Shown: positions 1-9,258 of the stretch, piece by piece
Layout: each line of letters opens with the position of its first letter
How positions within the stretch are numbered: the stretch's first letter is position 1
Source of the DNA: Annona cherimola
Taxonomy: Eukaryota; Streptophyta; Magnoliopsida; Magnoliales; Annonaceae
Length of the DNA stretch: 64,000 nt
Reading direction: 5' to 3'
Assembly: GCA_030490835.1 (NCBI GenBank)
Contig: CM059977.1
Location: forward strand, 38,399,676 to 38,463,675
The notes under the pieces: model-generated
What the model was told of the DNA's origin: nothing
The model's database searches: none
The model's input: only the letters and a program-made list of their open reading frames with translations
Program-made: the position numbers and the translations under genes

Positions 1-734
1 AGCTTGATGGTGGTGCACAAGCAAACGGCAGCTTCGAGCTCCACGAGGCCCTGCAGCAGTGGGCAGCAAGTGTTCACCACTGGATCACCCAACCCAATGT
101 GCACTATCCCTCCCAGAAGGTCCACACAAGCTCCAAGCTTCAACGTGTCGATGGGGCACTTGTCTGAAGTAGTTGGAGTTGGGGGACAAACTGGGCTTGG
201 ATTACCACCACCAGCAGGTGGACCGCCAACAACTGGAGGAACTGTAACAGGTGGCTGCCCAATAATGGGAGGGAGCGTAATGGGTGGCTTTCCAATTATT
301 GGAGGGAGTGTAATGGGCGGCTTCCCAATGACTGGTGGGAGTGTAATGGGTGGTTTTCCGATGACTGGAGGAAGTGTGATGGGTGGTTTTCCAATGACCG
401 GAGGGAGTGTAATGGGCGGCTTACCAATGACTGGTGGTACTGTGATGGGTGGTTTTCCGATGACCGGAGGAAGTGTGATGGGTGGTTTTCCAATGACTGG
501 AGGAAGTGTGATGGGTGGTTTTCCAATGACGGGAGGAAGTGTGATGGGTGGTTTTCCAATGACTGGTGGATTGGTGATGGGACCCTTGGGAGGTTTTCCT
601 TTGGGAGCTTTGGGGTTCTTATGTTTTGGTGGTGGCTTCCCACAATAAGGACAGGCCAAGATGGGAGAAACTGAGGAAATGAAGATCATGACAATGAAAA
701 ACAGAGCTGATAGCTTGTTGGAGCCCATGGCCAT
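1..734 (-). CDS. Hybrid proline-rich protein (HyPRP, 8-cysteine-motif family), 3' end beyond window
   Basis: The first ATG on the minus strand is at 734, with a second in-frame ATG at 728. The frame stays open to base 1, giving about 244 residues with no stop reached. Visible parts in order: a hydrophobic signal peptide (about residues 1-27, ending in PILA before CPYCGK); a Pro/Lys-rich stretch; about ten near-identical 11-residue units of the form PPVIGKPPITL (33-bp DNA repeat, roughly 250-585); then the start of an 8CM/LTP-like domain with C-P, C, CC and CLC cysteines. The last two cysteines lie outside the window. HyPRPs are secreted cell-wall or membrane-interface proteins of the 8CM/hydrophobic seed protein superfamily, often linked to development and stress; the exact role cannot be read here. 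Plus-strand reading frames over this stretch are shadows caused by the 33-bp periodicity. Confidence 0.93.
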   Translation of the reverse strand, partial: MAMGSNKLSALFFIVMIFISSVSPILACPYCGKPPPKHKNPKAPKGKPPKGPITNPPVIGKPPITLPPVIGKPPITLPPVIGKPPITLPPVIGKPPITVPPVIGKPPITLPPVIGKPPITLPPVIGKPPITLPPVIGKPPITLPPIIGKPPITLPPIIGQPPVTVPPVVGGPPAGGGNPSPVCPPTPTTSDKCPIDTLKLGACVDLLGGIVHIGLGDPVVNTCCPLLQGLVELEAAVCLCTTIK

Positions 735-739
735 GGCTC

Positions 740-763
740 CTCTCTCTCTCTCTCTCTCTCTCT
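740..763. repeat. (CT)n microsatellite in HyPRP 5' leader
   Basis: A pure CT run on the plus strand, GA on the coding strand, immediately upstream of the start codon. GA/CT tracts are common in plant 5' leaders and may bind GAGA-type (BBR/BPC) factors; that role is inference. Confidence 0.7.
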
Positions 764-806
764 ACAGCTATTGGTTAGTTCAAGCAGTGCAGTGGTGTTG
801 GTGGTA

Positions 807-814
807 CTTTATAG
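807..814 (-). promoter_or_regulatory. TATA box of the HyPRP gene
   Basis: CTATAAAG read on the minus strand, about 75 bases upstream of the HyPRP ATG, at the right distance for a plant core promoter with a short leader. The assignment is by motif and position only. Confidence 0.55.
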
Positions 815-2184
815 AGATTCTGATGGTGAAATGAAACCCTAGAAAACCAATCACGTGAAGATGGCAAGGCTACACAGGTAGCTGCCAATCTTGCAAGTTG
901 GCAATATCTTCCAATAAGACCAAGCTAGCCCATCTCCAACTTATTACTCCTTTTACTACTTTCCTGCTATGTAACATCCCAGCTTTGGTTGTTGCCCTAA
1001 GTAAGAAACTTTTGATTTTATTTCTCTGTGCTGGGGCACATTCAAACATCAAATGCTCCTCAATGTGACCCAAATCCGAAAAGCATCACCGTTCATTAAG
1101 GGAATAGTTGCGTTGTGGTAGTGGGAGTCAACCCAAATCTCACAGATCAATAGAAGGGTAAAGAGGGTTGGGAGATGCAGGATTTGGAAAGTTGCAAAGA
1201 GGGTTCTACTTCATTTTACAATCAATCAATTCAAGGTATTATTTGTACACTGTAATATGGAAGAATGCATCCAATTAACATAAAACATTCTAAGAATGTA
1301 GTCTCATAAATACTGTAATTTTCGCCACAGATTTTCAGAATGAATATTACTAGCTAAGGAACAGACTCATTTGGATGATGAGATCTGTCCTACTCAGGGA
1401 AGTTTAGAAGATTTTGTTTGCACACATAGATCAGGTTAGAGAATAGCAATGATTGAATGTTGGAACTCTTCTTTGGTTGACTTCATCCTCCAAGTTTCAA
1501 CCACTTACTTCTTATGAAATAAGATAGTCAAAATACTAGCAACGCTATCAGGGTTGTACATATCACAATGTATATGCGAACTCAAGAAAATTGAGAAAGT
1601 GAACTTCAGATTATTTGAACTTAAAACTGTCATCACTGGCATTCGACATTAATGTGTGAATGAGTGTAATCCCGGCTTCAAATTCGGGTTGGGGCGATCG
1701 TCTCCTTCACACATAAAAAAAAAAAAAAACAGTCTCAATCATTTAATATTTGAGTGTAACAGAGAAGCATAAGAGTGAATGATGTTAGCATAATATATTA
1801 TTACAGGCAAAGAGAAATGATTGAAAATAGAGAAAATAGAGAAAATAATGAAACAAGGCTTGTCAACCGTAGCTAATTGTGTTTTGCCAATCTTCAAAAG
1901 AGCTACAGTTGTATGACACACTCATCCAATAATTTGAGATCTCTGCCACATGCTTTGTGTGTTATGCTTTTCTCCTTTATCACCTTCAATACAAGGATAA
2001 ACCGATAAAATGATAATTAAACAAACTCCTTTAGCTAAGAAGATCCAATGGAAAGGATAAACAACAGAAAAAAAAATCATTGAAGAGATTTTCTACCAGC
2101 TTAATATACGATGGTTGTACCACCTGCAGCTTTCACTTTTCAGTCTACAGCACTAGTTTAAAAATAAATTCAGATGGAAACCAA
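815..2184. other. Intergenic, possible SINE tail near 1640-1730
   Basis: No convincing gene. Short open frames at 870-1073 and 1739-1921 have no recognisable domain. At about 1660-1700 there is a B-box-like stretch (GGCTTCAAATTCGGG) followed within 40 bases by an A-run of about 16 (to about 1730). This is the layout of a truncated tRNA-derived SINE on the plus strand, weakly supported. Confidence 0.4.
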
Positions 2185-2189
2185 GTTAC

Positions 2190-2444
2190 TGTTGGATTAA
2201 AACAAGGAAAGCAATGAAAGTGTAAACTGAAAGGTTTGGAAAAAATGATCTGCTTTCTTTAATTCAAAACCAGTTATTTATACATAAAAAATAACAATCT
2301 TCTCCTCTTTGAATTCCCAAATTTGTGGACAGTTAAAACTTCAAAAAATAACAAAAAAACAGAAAACAAATCTGTTTTGATTTCCTGCTGATCTTCATGC
2401 TAACAGATTTTTATTGTTGGAACTAAAATGACAACTGTTTAACA
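2190..2444 (-). repeat. 3' LTR of copia element I
   Basis: 255 bp, TGTTGG...AACA, direct copy of 5048-5302. In minus-strand orientation this is the downstream LTR, next to the polypurine tract. Confidence 0.95.
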
Positions 2445-3322
2445 CTCCTCCTTGGCATTTTTGAGACAAACACCAATCTTTTTCCTGAGAATTTCAAACA
2501 TTTCTTTAGGCAGAGCCTTAGTGAGTAAATTAGCAAGTTGATCTTCAGATGAACAATGCACCAAATTCACTTCATTGGATTGTTGAACTTCTCGAATGAA
2601 ATGAAACTTTATTTTTATGTGTTTTGTCATACCATGAAATACTGGGTTCTTTGAAATTGATATTGCTGAAAGATTATCACATCTGATTTCAGTTGGATCT
2701 TTTTGTTGACAACTAAGATCCATTAGAAGCTTCCTTAACCAAATAGCTTGATTCACAGCAGCAGCAACAACAATGTATTCAGCTTCAGCTGTGGATTGTG
2801 CTGTTGTTTCTTGCTTCTTTGAGCTCCATGTGAAGACACCAAAACCCAAAGAGAAGAGATTTCCAGAAGTGCTTTTGAAATCATCTAGACAACCTCCCCA
2901 ATCACTGTCAGAGTATCCCAACAGCTTCACATCTTCATTTCCTGCACTTTTAAACAAAACACCAAGATCTATGGTACCTTTTAAGTACCTAAGTATTCTT
3001 TATGCTGCGGAAAAATATTTTTCAGATGGAGAATGCATATATCTGGATAAGATACTCACATCAAACATAATATCTGGTCCTATTGCTGTAAGATATAATA
3101 GGCTCCCTATAAGACTTCTAAACAAACCTTCATCAACTTTCTTTGAATTATCATCTTTACTCAGTTTTTCACTTGTTGGCATTGAAGTGTACACAAGCTT
3201 GCAATCTTTCATGCAAAATTTCATCAAGATATCTATTGCATATTTTTTCTAACATATGAAAATACCATTTCTGAATTGATTCACTTCCATACCCAGAAAA
3301 TACTGCATCAGTCCTAGGTCTG
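2445..3322 (-). pseudogene. copia reverse transcriptase C-terminus and RNase H, broken
   Basis: Downstream of the deletion the RT tail is recognisable (SLIGSLLYLTAIGPDIMFDV, 3227-3000), then RNase H with GYSDSDWGG, STSGN and STAEAEY motifs (2957-2439). At least two in-frame stops interrupt it: one near 3250 in the linker before MKFCMKDC, and one at 3000-3002 where copia elements usually have Lys. The RT catalytic core is absent. Confidence 0.9.
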
Positions 3323-4270
3323 TCATTTAAAAACTTGATTCATTTCTGTTTTGAAAGACTGAATAAAACCACAATCTTCCCCATTCATTGACGTAACTGT
3401 CATGGGTCCACACACATCGGTGTGTATAAGTTGCGGCTTTCGAAAGGCCCTCCAAACTTGGCCTTTTGGAAATGAAATTTTTACTTGTTTTCCTTGCTGA
3501 CATGCATCACAATCATGAGGTTCATTTTTGATTTCAGCCATGTTTTCAACAAGTTTCTGTCTTTTGTGATTGATTAAACTCCTGTAGTTAAAGTGACCAA
3601 ATCTTTTGTGCCACAAATCTGAGTCACTTAAGTTTGCACCTGCATAAGCTTTATCCTCATTCCATTCCATAACAAAACTTTTCTGCTTCATTTTCACACA
3701 AAATAATTCAGTTCCATTATTATCAAAAATAGTACAGTTATCGTCTTTAAATTTAAGCGAATATCCTTTTTTCAACATTTGCCCAACACTTAGTAAATTT
3801 TGACTAAGTTCAGGCACAAATAACACATCAGTAATAAGTTTGATACCTGTTGAAGTTTTTGCTTTGGCTGTACCTTTGCCTTTCACATCAAGGAAGTCTT
3901 CGTTCCCAATTCTCACTTTAGTTTTATAGCTTTCATCAAGATCTTTGAATATTGCTGCATTAAATGTCATATGATTTGTGCATCCACTGTCGATGAGCCA
4001 AGTGTTGCCGGTATCTATGTTGTGAAAACATGAGGAAACAAATAGTTGCTCCTCCTGAACTTCTGACTCAGCTGCTTGTGCTTGTTGATTGCTTTGAGAA
4101 TCCTTGCTTTTATATTTGCATACTTTGGTGATGTGCCCAAGTTGCTTGCAATTACCACATATTGCATCAGGCCTCCACCAGCAATATTTCTCCACGTGTG
4201 TGGTCTTTTTACAATACCTGCAAGGTGAGAATTTTTTCTTACCATCATAGCCTTTATCTTTGTCTTTCAA
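3323..4270 (-). pseudogene. copia zinc knuckle, protease, GAG-pre-integrase and integrase start
   Basis: Open 315-codon segment. In order: Cys/His-rich knuckle region (CRYCKKTTHVEKYC and CGNCKQLGHITKVC); aspartic protease active site WLIDSGCTNHMT; GAG-pre-integrase region; integrase zinc-binding HHCC (HKRFGHFN ... CDACQQGK) and the IHTDVCGPM motif. Right after this, where the DDE integrase core should follow, the sequence jumps to what looks like the connection region of reverse transcriptase (SFKTEMNQVF). The deletion junction is therefore near 3365-3400. The frame ends at a frameshift/stop at 3323. Confidence 0.9.
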
Positions 4271-4345
4271 CTTCTTGTTAAGTTGCTTCTTGCCTTTGTT
4301 TCCTTGCTGATTTTGTGCATGAAAAGCTCCTTCAGTAATTTTTTC

Positions 4346-4894
4346 TTACCTCAAAGCCCTCCTTTGCTCCTGTGCTTGAAGAGCACTGATTAGTTCGGCC
4401 ATTGAAATTTTGGTGAGATCCTTGGACTCTTCAAGAGAGGAAATTTTAGATTCAAACCTTTCAGGAAGCGTCACTAAAATTTTTTCGACAATCCTTGAGT
4501 CAGAAAAATTCTCACCAAGCAACCAAATTTGGTTGACAATCAATGAAATTCTGTCGGAGTATTTGCTGATGGACTCATCTTCTTTCATGCTTAGTGTTTC
4601 AAAATCTCTTTTAAGATTCAAAATCTTCATTTGCTTGGTTCTGTCGCTTCCCTGATACTCTGTTTTCAGTTTGTCCTAAGCTTCTTTTGCAGTCTTGCAT
4701 TCCATAATCCTGGGGAAGATTGAATCTCCCACAGAATTTTGAATAACAGTCTTGGCTCTAGCCCTTTTTGCAATTTCTTCAGAGTTGGCTTTGATTTGTG
4801 CCAAAGTAGGATCTCTTGGTAGCAGAGGTACATGTTTGTCTTCAGCTACAATCTCCCAAAGATCAAAAGCTTCCAAATAAGATTGCATCTTCAC
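4346..4894 (-). pseudogene. copia gag (UBN2-type) with nonsense breaks
   Basis: Reads through two open segments (4894-4676 and 4630-4346) that share one copia gag domain: an N-terminal part beginning near MKMQSYLEAFDLWE, and a second part with the retrotransposon-gag signature around LPERFESKISSLEE and the LTKISMAELISALQAQEQRR end. The two are separated by an in-frame TAG at about 4676-4678, where the family usually has Trp. A second stop follows about 4346, before the zinc-knuckle segment. Gag forms the virus-like particle in active elements; this copy is broken. Confidence 0.85.
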
Positions 4895-5033
4895 TGACTA
4901 GATTTGATAATTCTCGCCAGTGAAGGTTTATGGAGCTAACAAGGAAAGATGATTATTGGTTGACATTGGGTTTGAAAATATAAGGCTTCTCTCTGTTTTT
5001 TTCTCTCTCACAGATCCTCTAAGACCAACTGTG

Positions 5034-5045
5034 GCTCTGATACCA
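5034..5045 (-). other. Primer-binding site (initiator tRNA-Met type)
   Basis: The minus strand reads TGGTATCAGAGC, the classic plant copia primer site complementary to the 3' end of initiator tRNA-Met, two bases inside the 5' LTR. Confidence 0.93.
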
Positions 5046-5047
5046 CT

Positions 5048-5302
5048 TGTTGGATTAAAACAAGGAAAGCGATGAAAGTGTAAACTGAAAGGTTTGGAAA
5101 AAATGATCTGCTTTCTTTCATTCAAAACCAGTTATTTATACATAAAAAATAGCAACCTTCTCCTCTTTGAATTCCCAAATTTGTGGACAGTTAAAACTTG
5201 AAAAAATAATAAAAAAACAGAAAACAAATCTATTTTGATTTCCTGCTGATCTTCATGCTAACAGATTTTTATTGTTGGAACTAAAATGGCAACTGTTCAA
5301 CA
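5048..5302 (-). repeat. 5' LTR of copia element I
   Basis: 255 bp, same ends as 2190-2444. In minus-strand orientation it is upstream and would hold the promoter; an AT-rich TATA-like stretch (TATTTATACAT on the plus strand) lies near 5135-5145. Confidence 0.95.
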
Positions 5303-5388
5303 GTTACGATGTGGTTTGTAAGAGTAAAATTAATACATGACAACGAGGCAATCTTGGCATTCAACTTTGAGAAAGGTGGAAAGAAAAG

Positions 5389-5458
5389 TTGAGTGTGAGT
5401 TTTTTGGGCTCAAGTGATAAGAATTGAGCGTGAGTTTTTTGGGCTCAAGTGATAAGAA
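5389..5458. repeat. 35-bp tandem duplication
   Basis: Two adjacent copies (5389-5423 and 5424-5458) differing at one base, each containing GAGTTTTTTGGGCTCAAGTG. Confidence 0.85.
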
Positions 5459-6900
5459 AAGATATGTATTAGCCTCTAAAAAGGAGGGAAGAGGTGTCCA
5501 CATCATTGTCATTTCAACCGATTTTAAGAGATTTCACTCAAATAATTGCCTTGCTTTCTATTATTCTATAATTTGGGACTGTAACCGCTAGCATGGGGCC
5601 TGCTTCACTAGAAAAAAGATAATGATAACATAGAGACAGAAAGAGAGAGACAGAGAGAGATTAGATATAGAAAATATATACATGTCAAACAAAATTTTGA
5701 CAAATGGATTTCAGTAAAATTGAATTTCATGATTTAAATATTTGTAAAACACCCCATACATTGACATCTACTACTAAATGATTTCATTCCAGCTCTCTCA
5801 GCTCAAATTTATGAAAACTCGCATATATTTCCTACATCTCGTGCCCATGAAAGTATTTTTTGGGTTACTGCTACATGCCTGGTGGATTTCAAATCCTTTA
5901 GCTTCAATTGCATTTATTAAATGCCAACATCGCAAACTTCTTGTCTTCGGAAATAAGGTATGCAACTGGGGTGAATGTTGTACAAGAATCTCCAGCCTGT
6001 CACATGCCCTCAATTTCCACTTGTACAAGGATTTGTCGCATCATGAGACAACGTGTAAAATGTTTTTTTAAAGAGTGTCCGGGAACTTATGAATATATGT
6101 CGGAAATAATGTAAATTTGCTGTTGGTAAATGATTAAATACAAATGTTGTTAATTTTAATTGGTAGCAGTATGCTTTCTTCTTTAACGGATGAACCAATA
6201 TATATGCGGGTGTAATTGGGGATTGGGACGTGCCAAATATAATGGCATTGGTACCATAATTCAGCTCAAGTTCGGGTGATTTTGATTGGGTGTAAAAGAA
6301 TGCAGATATTAGTACTGTGTAGTATAGTGCAGACTGTAATGGAGTAAGATAAAAGAACATGGGGATGACGATGATAAGATAAATTTGGGTGTGCATTAAA
6401 AAGCAGACAAACATGGGGCAAAATAATAAACGCATGGTAAATGGGTGTTTTGCTTGGATAAGATTTAGGAGAATGTGCAAGCATCTTTAGAATATTGGAC
6501 TTTTGCGTAGATGGACGGGGCCTTTTAATAACCATCTTCTCTAATGAATGCATTCCCATAAGAAAAACAAACGAAGATTCTTTTTCTCACATTGTGTACA
6601 TAAACATTGGGAGTTGAATCACGGATGTATTGATACCATGCTCCCCACCGAGTTATTATTCACAGTTCCTAAATTATAGATTCCTACATGTTCTTGTCTG
6701 CCACAATGATAGGAGTTGCATTGATATCTGAATCAACTAATATGTTTTCAATTTAAGCTCTAAAGTTTCTTCTTCTCTTCTTTCCATTTTTCCCTCTCCC
6801 TGTCTTTACCTTACAGTCATGAATAAGTAACCATCCACACACATGTCAAACCACAGATGTTAACAAAAAAAAAGATGCATTAGCATGCAGAGTACTTAAA

Positions 6901-6924
6901 AAATAATAATAATAATAATAATAA
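6901..6924. repeat. (AAT)n microsatellite
   Basis: About eight AAT units. Confidence 0.85.
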
Positions 6925-7853
6925 CCATTCTTATCTTTTGGGCTAAAAGTAGTGTCTCTTGATCACTATCCTCTAAAAAGCTTCACACTTCTTAAAGTTA
7001 TAGCTTTGTGTTTTAAAAGGACAAAACCGTACGAGGCTTGCGCTGTTGAGTGTTAGATGAAGGCTACTTACGGGTGAGAATCACGCCGGCTACTTCTGCA
7101 CCACCTTATATATTATACTATATCAGGATGAAATTGGGTTAAATTCAAATCGGCCTTGGATTAGTAATCTGGGTTAAAATTTTGTATCAATTGTAAACTT
7201 TTTGGTATCTTGATACTTAACTAAACTATCATTTATATTAAACTTCGTATCAATTATTACAATATGCAATTTAAAAAACTAAATTAGATTAAATTAACTA
7301 TAAATAATGCGAATTTTTTTAAAAAAATGAGAATAGGATAAAGTATGCTTATTATTTTTAATAAATGAATTTTTGTGGGCTTCTTCGGCTTTGTTCGAGG
7401 AAAGATATGGTTGATAACTCTATTTTTGAATTTGAATTAGAATTTTTTAACCCGTCCTACTCCGCGGGGTTTATGAAAGTGCTAGTTTAACTGAATTAAA
7501 AATAAGTATAGGGGGTGGGTCATAAGTTAACCCAATCCATGTTTCACCCCTAAGTCTACTACTCTTGTTGCTTTTAAATATGAGGCAGCACCTCGTGTGC
7601 TGGACATAGCAACATCGAATGGGATAACTGGAATATAATGCTGCTGCCTGTAAAAAACTATTTGGAAATTTGTACTTTAATTCATTCACCTAATACAAAA
7701 ATGCATCTACTACATAGCTATATGAGTGTTACATGATTAATTAAGCAGAGAGTGATGATTTAGCAAGTTTTGGCAGATGATGAATGTTTGTGTTGGGCAT
7801 TTTCACAATTAATTAACAGGAGAAAACAAATAATAAGTGAAAATGCCATCAAT

Positions 7854-8193
7854 TAAAGCAAGAATGACATTCTGACATCAATAATTCAGAATGGTCAGTG
7901 GGCTTTATCTGTAAATGAAAACACGACAGAATCTTCACCAACGGTTACCAGTGAAAACTAGAATTTCATCAAACGAGTATGAGAATGAGATGGTGGAAGC
8001 AGAGTCAGTTAAGAAAAGAGAGAGAGAGAGATGAACTAAAGCAGGAATGACAACACTAATTCAGAATGGTCAGTGGGCTTTTTCTGTCAATGAAAACATG
8101 AGAGAATCTTCACCAGTGGTTACAAGTGAAAAATAGAATTTCATCTCACTAGTATGAGAATGAGATGAAGAAAGTAGAGCCGGTCACATACAC
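7854..8193. repeat. Tandem duplication, ~160-bp unit, 183-bp offset
   Basis: Copy 1 at about 7854-8012 and copy 2 at about 8037-8193. They share TAAAGCA, ATTCAGAATGGTCAGTGGGC, AGAATCTTCACCA and TATGAGAATGAGATG in the same order. A short (GA)n tract sits between them at 8014-8032. No coding potential was seen. Confidence 0.8.
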
Positions 8194-8514
8194 GAGTATC
8201 AGTTCCGTTTCTACGTAACTAGGTTACAGTGCAGTTGCCTCAAAATGGGTCCTACGTGATCATAAAATTATAATCTACCTCATACATTATATTTAGAATT
8301 ATGTATTCTATTTCCATACCAATTTTCATCCAAATTGGATATGCGTATAGACTTCATCTGAAAATAATACAAATTTAACATAATAAATAGTTTGACGTAA
8401 ATAATAATTTTAAAGTTATTTTTTCAACATATAAACTATCTTGTACATAATTTATATATAGATAAATAATTATATAAAGTACCAATATATTTAAATACAT
8501 ATGAGACTCATTTT

Positions 8515-8577
8515 GGGGCCACTGTACCGCTGTTCCGGTGCAGTGACGCTGCACCGGAACAACGGTACAGTGGCCCC
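8515..8577. repeat. 29-bp-arm hairpin, 5-base loop
   Basis: Arms 8515-8543 and 8549-8577 are reverse complements with one mismatch. The core is CTGTTCCGGTGCAG / CTGCACCGGAACAA and the loop is TGACG. A similar smaller hairpin recurs at about 8769-8802. Confidence 0.95.
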
Positions 8578-8581
8578 AACA

Positions 8582-8749
8582 TGGGCCCACATGATCATGA
8601 AATCATGATCTACTCCATCAATTGTATTTAGAATAATGTATTCTACTACCATACCAATTTTCATCCCAATCATTGGTATGATAGTAGAATACATTATTCT
8701 AAATACAAAGGGTGGAGTAGATCATGATTTCATGATCATGTGGGCCCCA
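8582..8749. repeat. ~78-bp-arm hairpin
   Basis: Arms about 8582-8658 and 8672-8749 are inverted copies with only a few mismatches, ending GGGCCCAC outside and ATACCAAT at the loop. Each arm contains a shorter inner palindrome, ATGATCATGAAATCATGAT. Transcription would give a long, nearly perfect double-stranded stem. Confidence 0.93.
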
Positions 8750-8829
8750 TTTTGGGGCCACTGCACCGCTATTCCGGTGCAGTGATGCTGCACCGGAACA
8801 GCATATATATATATATATACACACACCAC

Positions 8830-9115
8830 TCCTTTGAAGATGGATTGCACTATAATTACGGTGTAGTTTGTTGCAAAATGAGTTCTACATTTATTAGAAT
8901 GTTATGATATTTTATATAATCATTTATTCATATAAAAATATAATTTTAGACGGTTCAGATGTTGAAAATATCACTTTCAACTTAATGTTTATATTAAATA
9001 ATTATATTACATGATTTTATACTATTCTAAGATGCGGCCCAGAAGCGTGTTGGATTCCTATGAAAATTAATATTTTAAAAAAGTGAATAATTTTAGATAC
9101 AACAGGTGAGATAGA
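8830..9115 (-). mobile_element. Diverged copy of family P, reverse orientation
   Basis: Starts with GCACTATAATTACGGTG and runs through TTATATAATCATTTATTCATA, GGTTCAGATGTTGAAAATA and TCTCATCCATGATCAT. These are the reverse-orientation blocks of the family at 30.1-31.9 kb. Confidence 0.65.
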
Positions 9116-9226
9116 TTTCTCATCCATGATCATCTATGATACGTGTACCTCATTAAGCATGGACTGTATGATACAATCATGCGCTCGAACAATTTCCTAA
9201 AAAGAGATATGGATTGAACAGGAGTA

Positions 9227-9257
<31 letters not shown>
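9227..9257. repeat. Poly(G) run of 31
   Basis: Uninterrupted G homopolymer. It would be able to form intramolecular G-quadruplexes on the plus strand. Length is likely to be unstable and error-prone in sequencing. Confidence 0.9.

Positions 9258-9258
<1 letters not shown>

Larger units (their letters stand above)
2185..5307 (-). mobile_element. Ty1/copia LTR retrotransposon, internally deleted (element I)
   Basis: Complete boundaries are visible: a 5-bp target duplication GTTAC at 2185-2189 and 5303-5307, and two 255-bp LTRs (2190-2444 and 5048-5302) starting TGTTGG and ending AACA. The minus strand is the sense strand. A primer-binding site lies 2 bases inside the 5' LTR and a purine-rich tract (AAGGAGGAG) abuts the 3' LTR. 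The internal part is only about 2.6 kb. It encodes gag, zinc knuckle, protease, the GAG-pre-integrase/HHCC start of integrase, then jumps to the end of reverse transcriptase and RNase H. By eye the LTRs differ at about nine positions (roughly 3.5%), so the insertion is fairly recent. It cannot be autonomous. Confidence 0.95.
5308..7853. other. Intergenic, no supported gene
   Basis: AT-rich. Overlapping open frames at 5778-6114 (plus) and 5798-6559 (minus) show no family motif, no codon-bias contrast and no splice context, so I do not call a gene. The stretch holds a 35-bp tandem duplication (5389-5458), GA-rich patches near 5640-5665 and an (AAT)n run at 6901-6924. Confidence 0.5.
8215..8810. 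mobile_element. Palindromic MITE-like element with nested hairpins (family P)
   Basis: First part (about 8215-8520) matches the family seen again at 29.7-32.2 kb: CAAAATGGGTCC start, TTAGAATTATGTATTCTA, CCAATTTTCATCC, TTTGACGTAAATAA and TTTTTCAACAT blocks in the same order. It is followed by two near-perfect hairpins (8515-8577, 8582-8749) and a third partial copy of the terminal palindrome (about 8766-8802). The pattern suggests an element inserted into, or folded back on, a copy of itself. No coding capacity. Confidence 0.75.

Noticed and set aside
4..648. 214-codon Gly/Met-rich plus-strand frame
   Set aside because: It is the antisense shadow of the HyPRP 33-bp repeats. The minus frame has a signal peptide and 8CM cysteines.
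6010..6559. Overlapping 156- and 97-codon minus frames
   Set aside because: Two frames compete over the same AT-rich DNA and neither shows family motifs.
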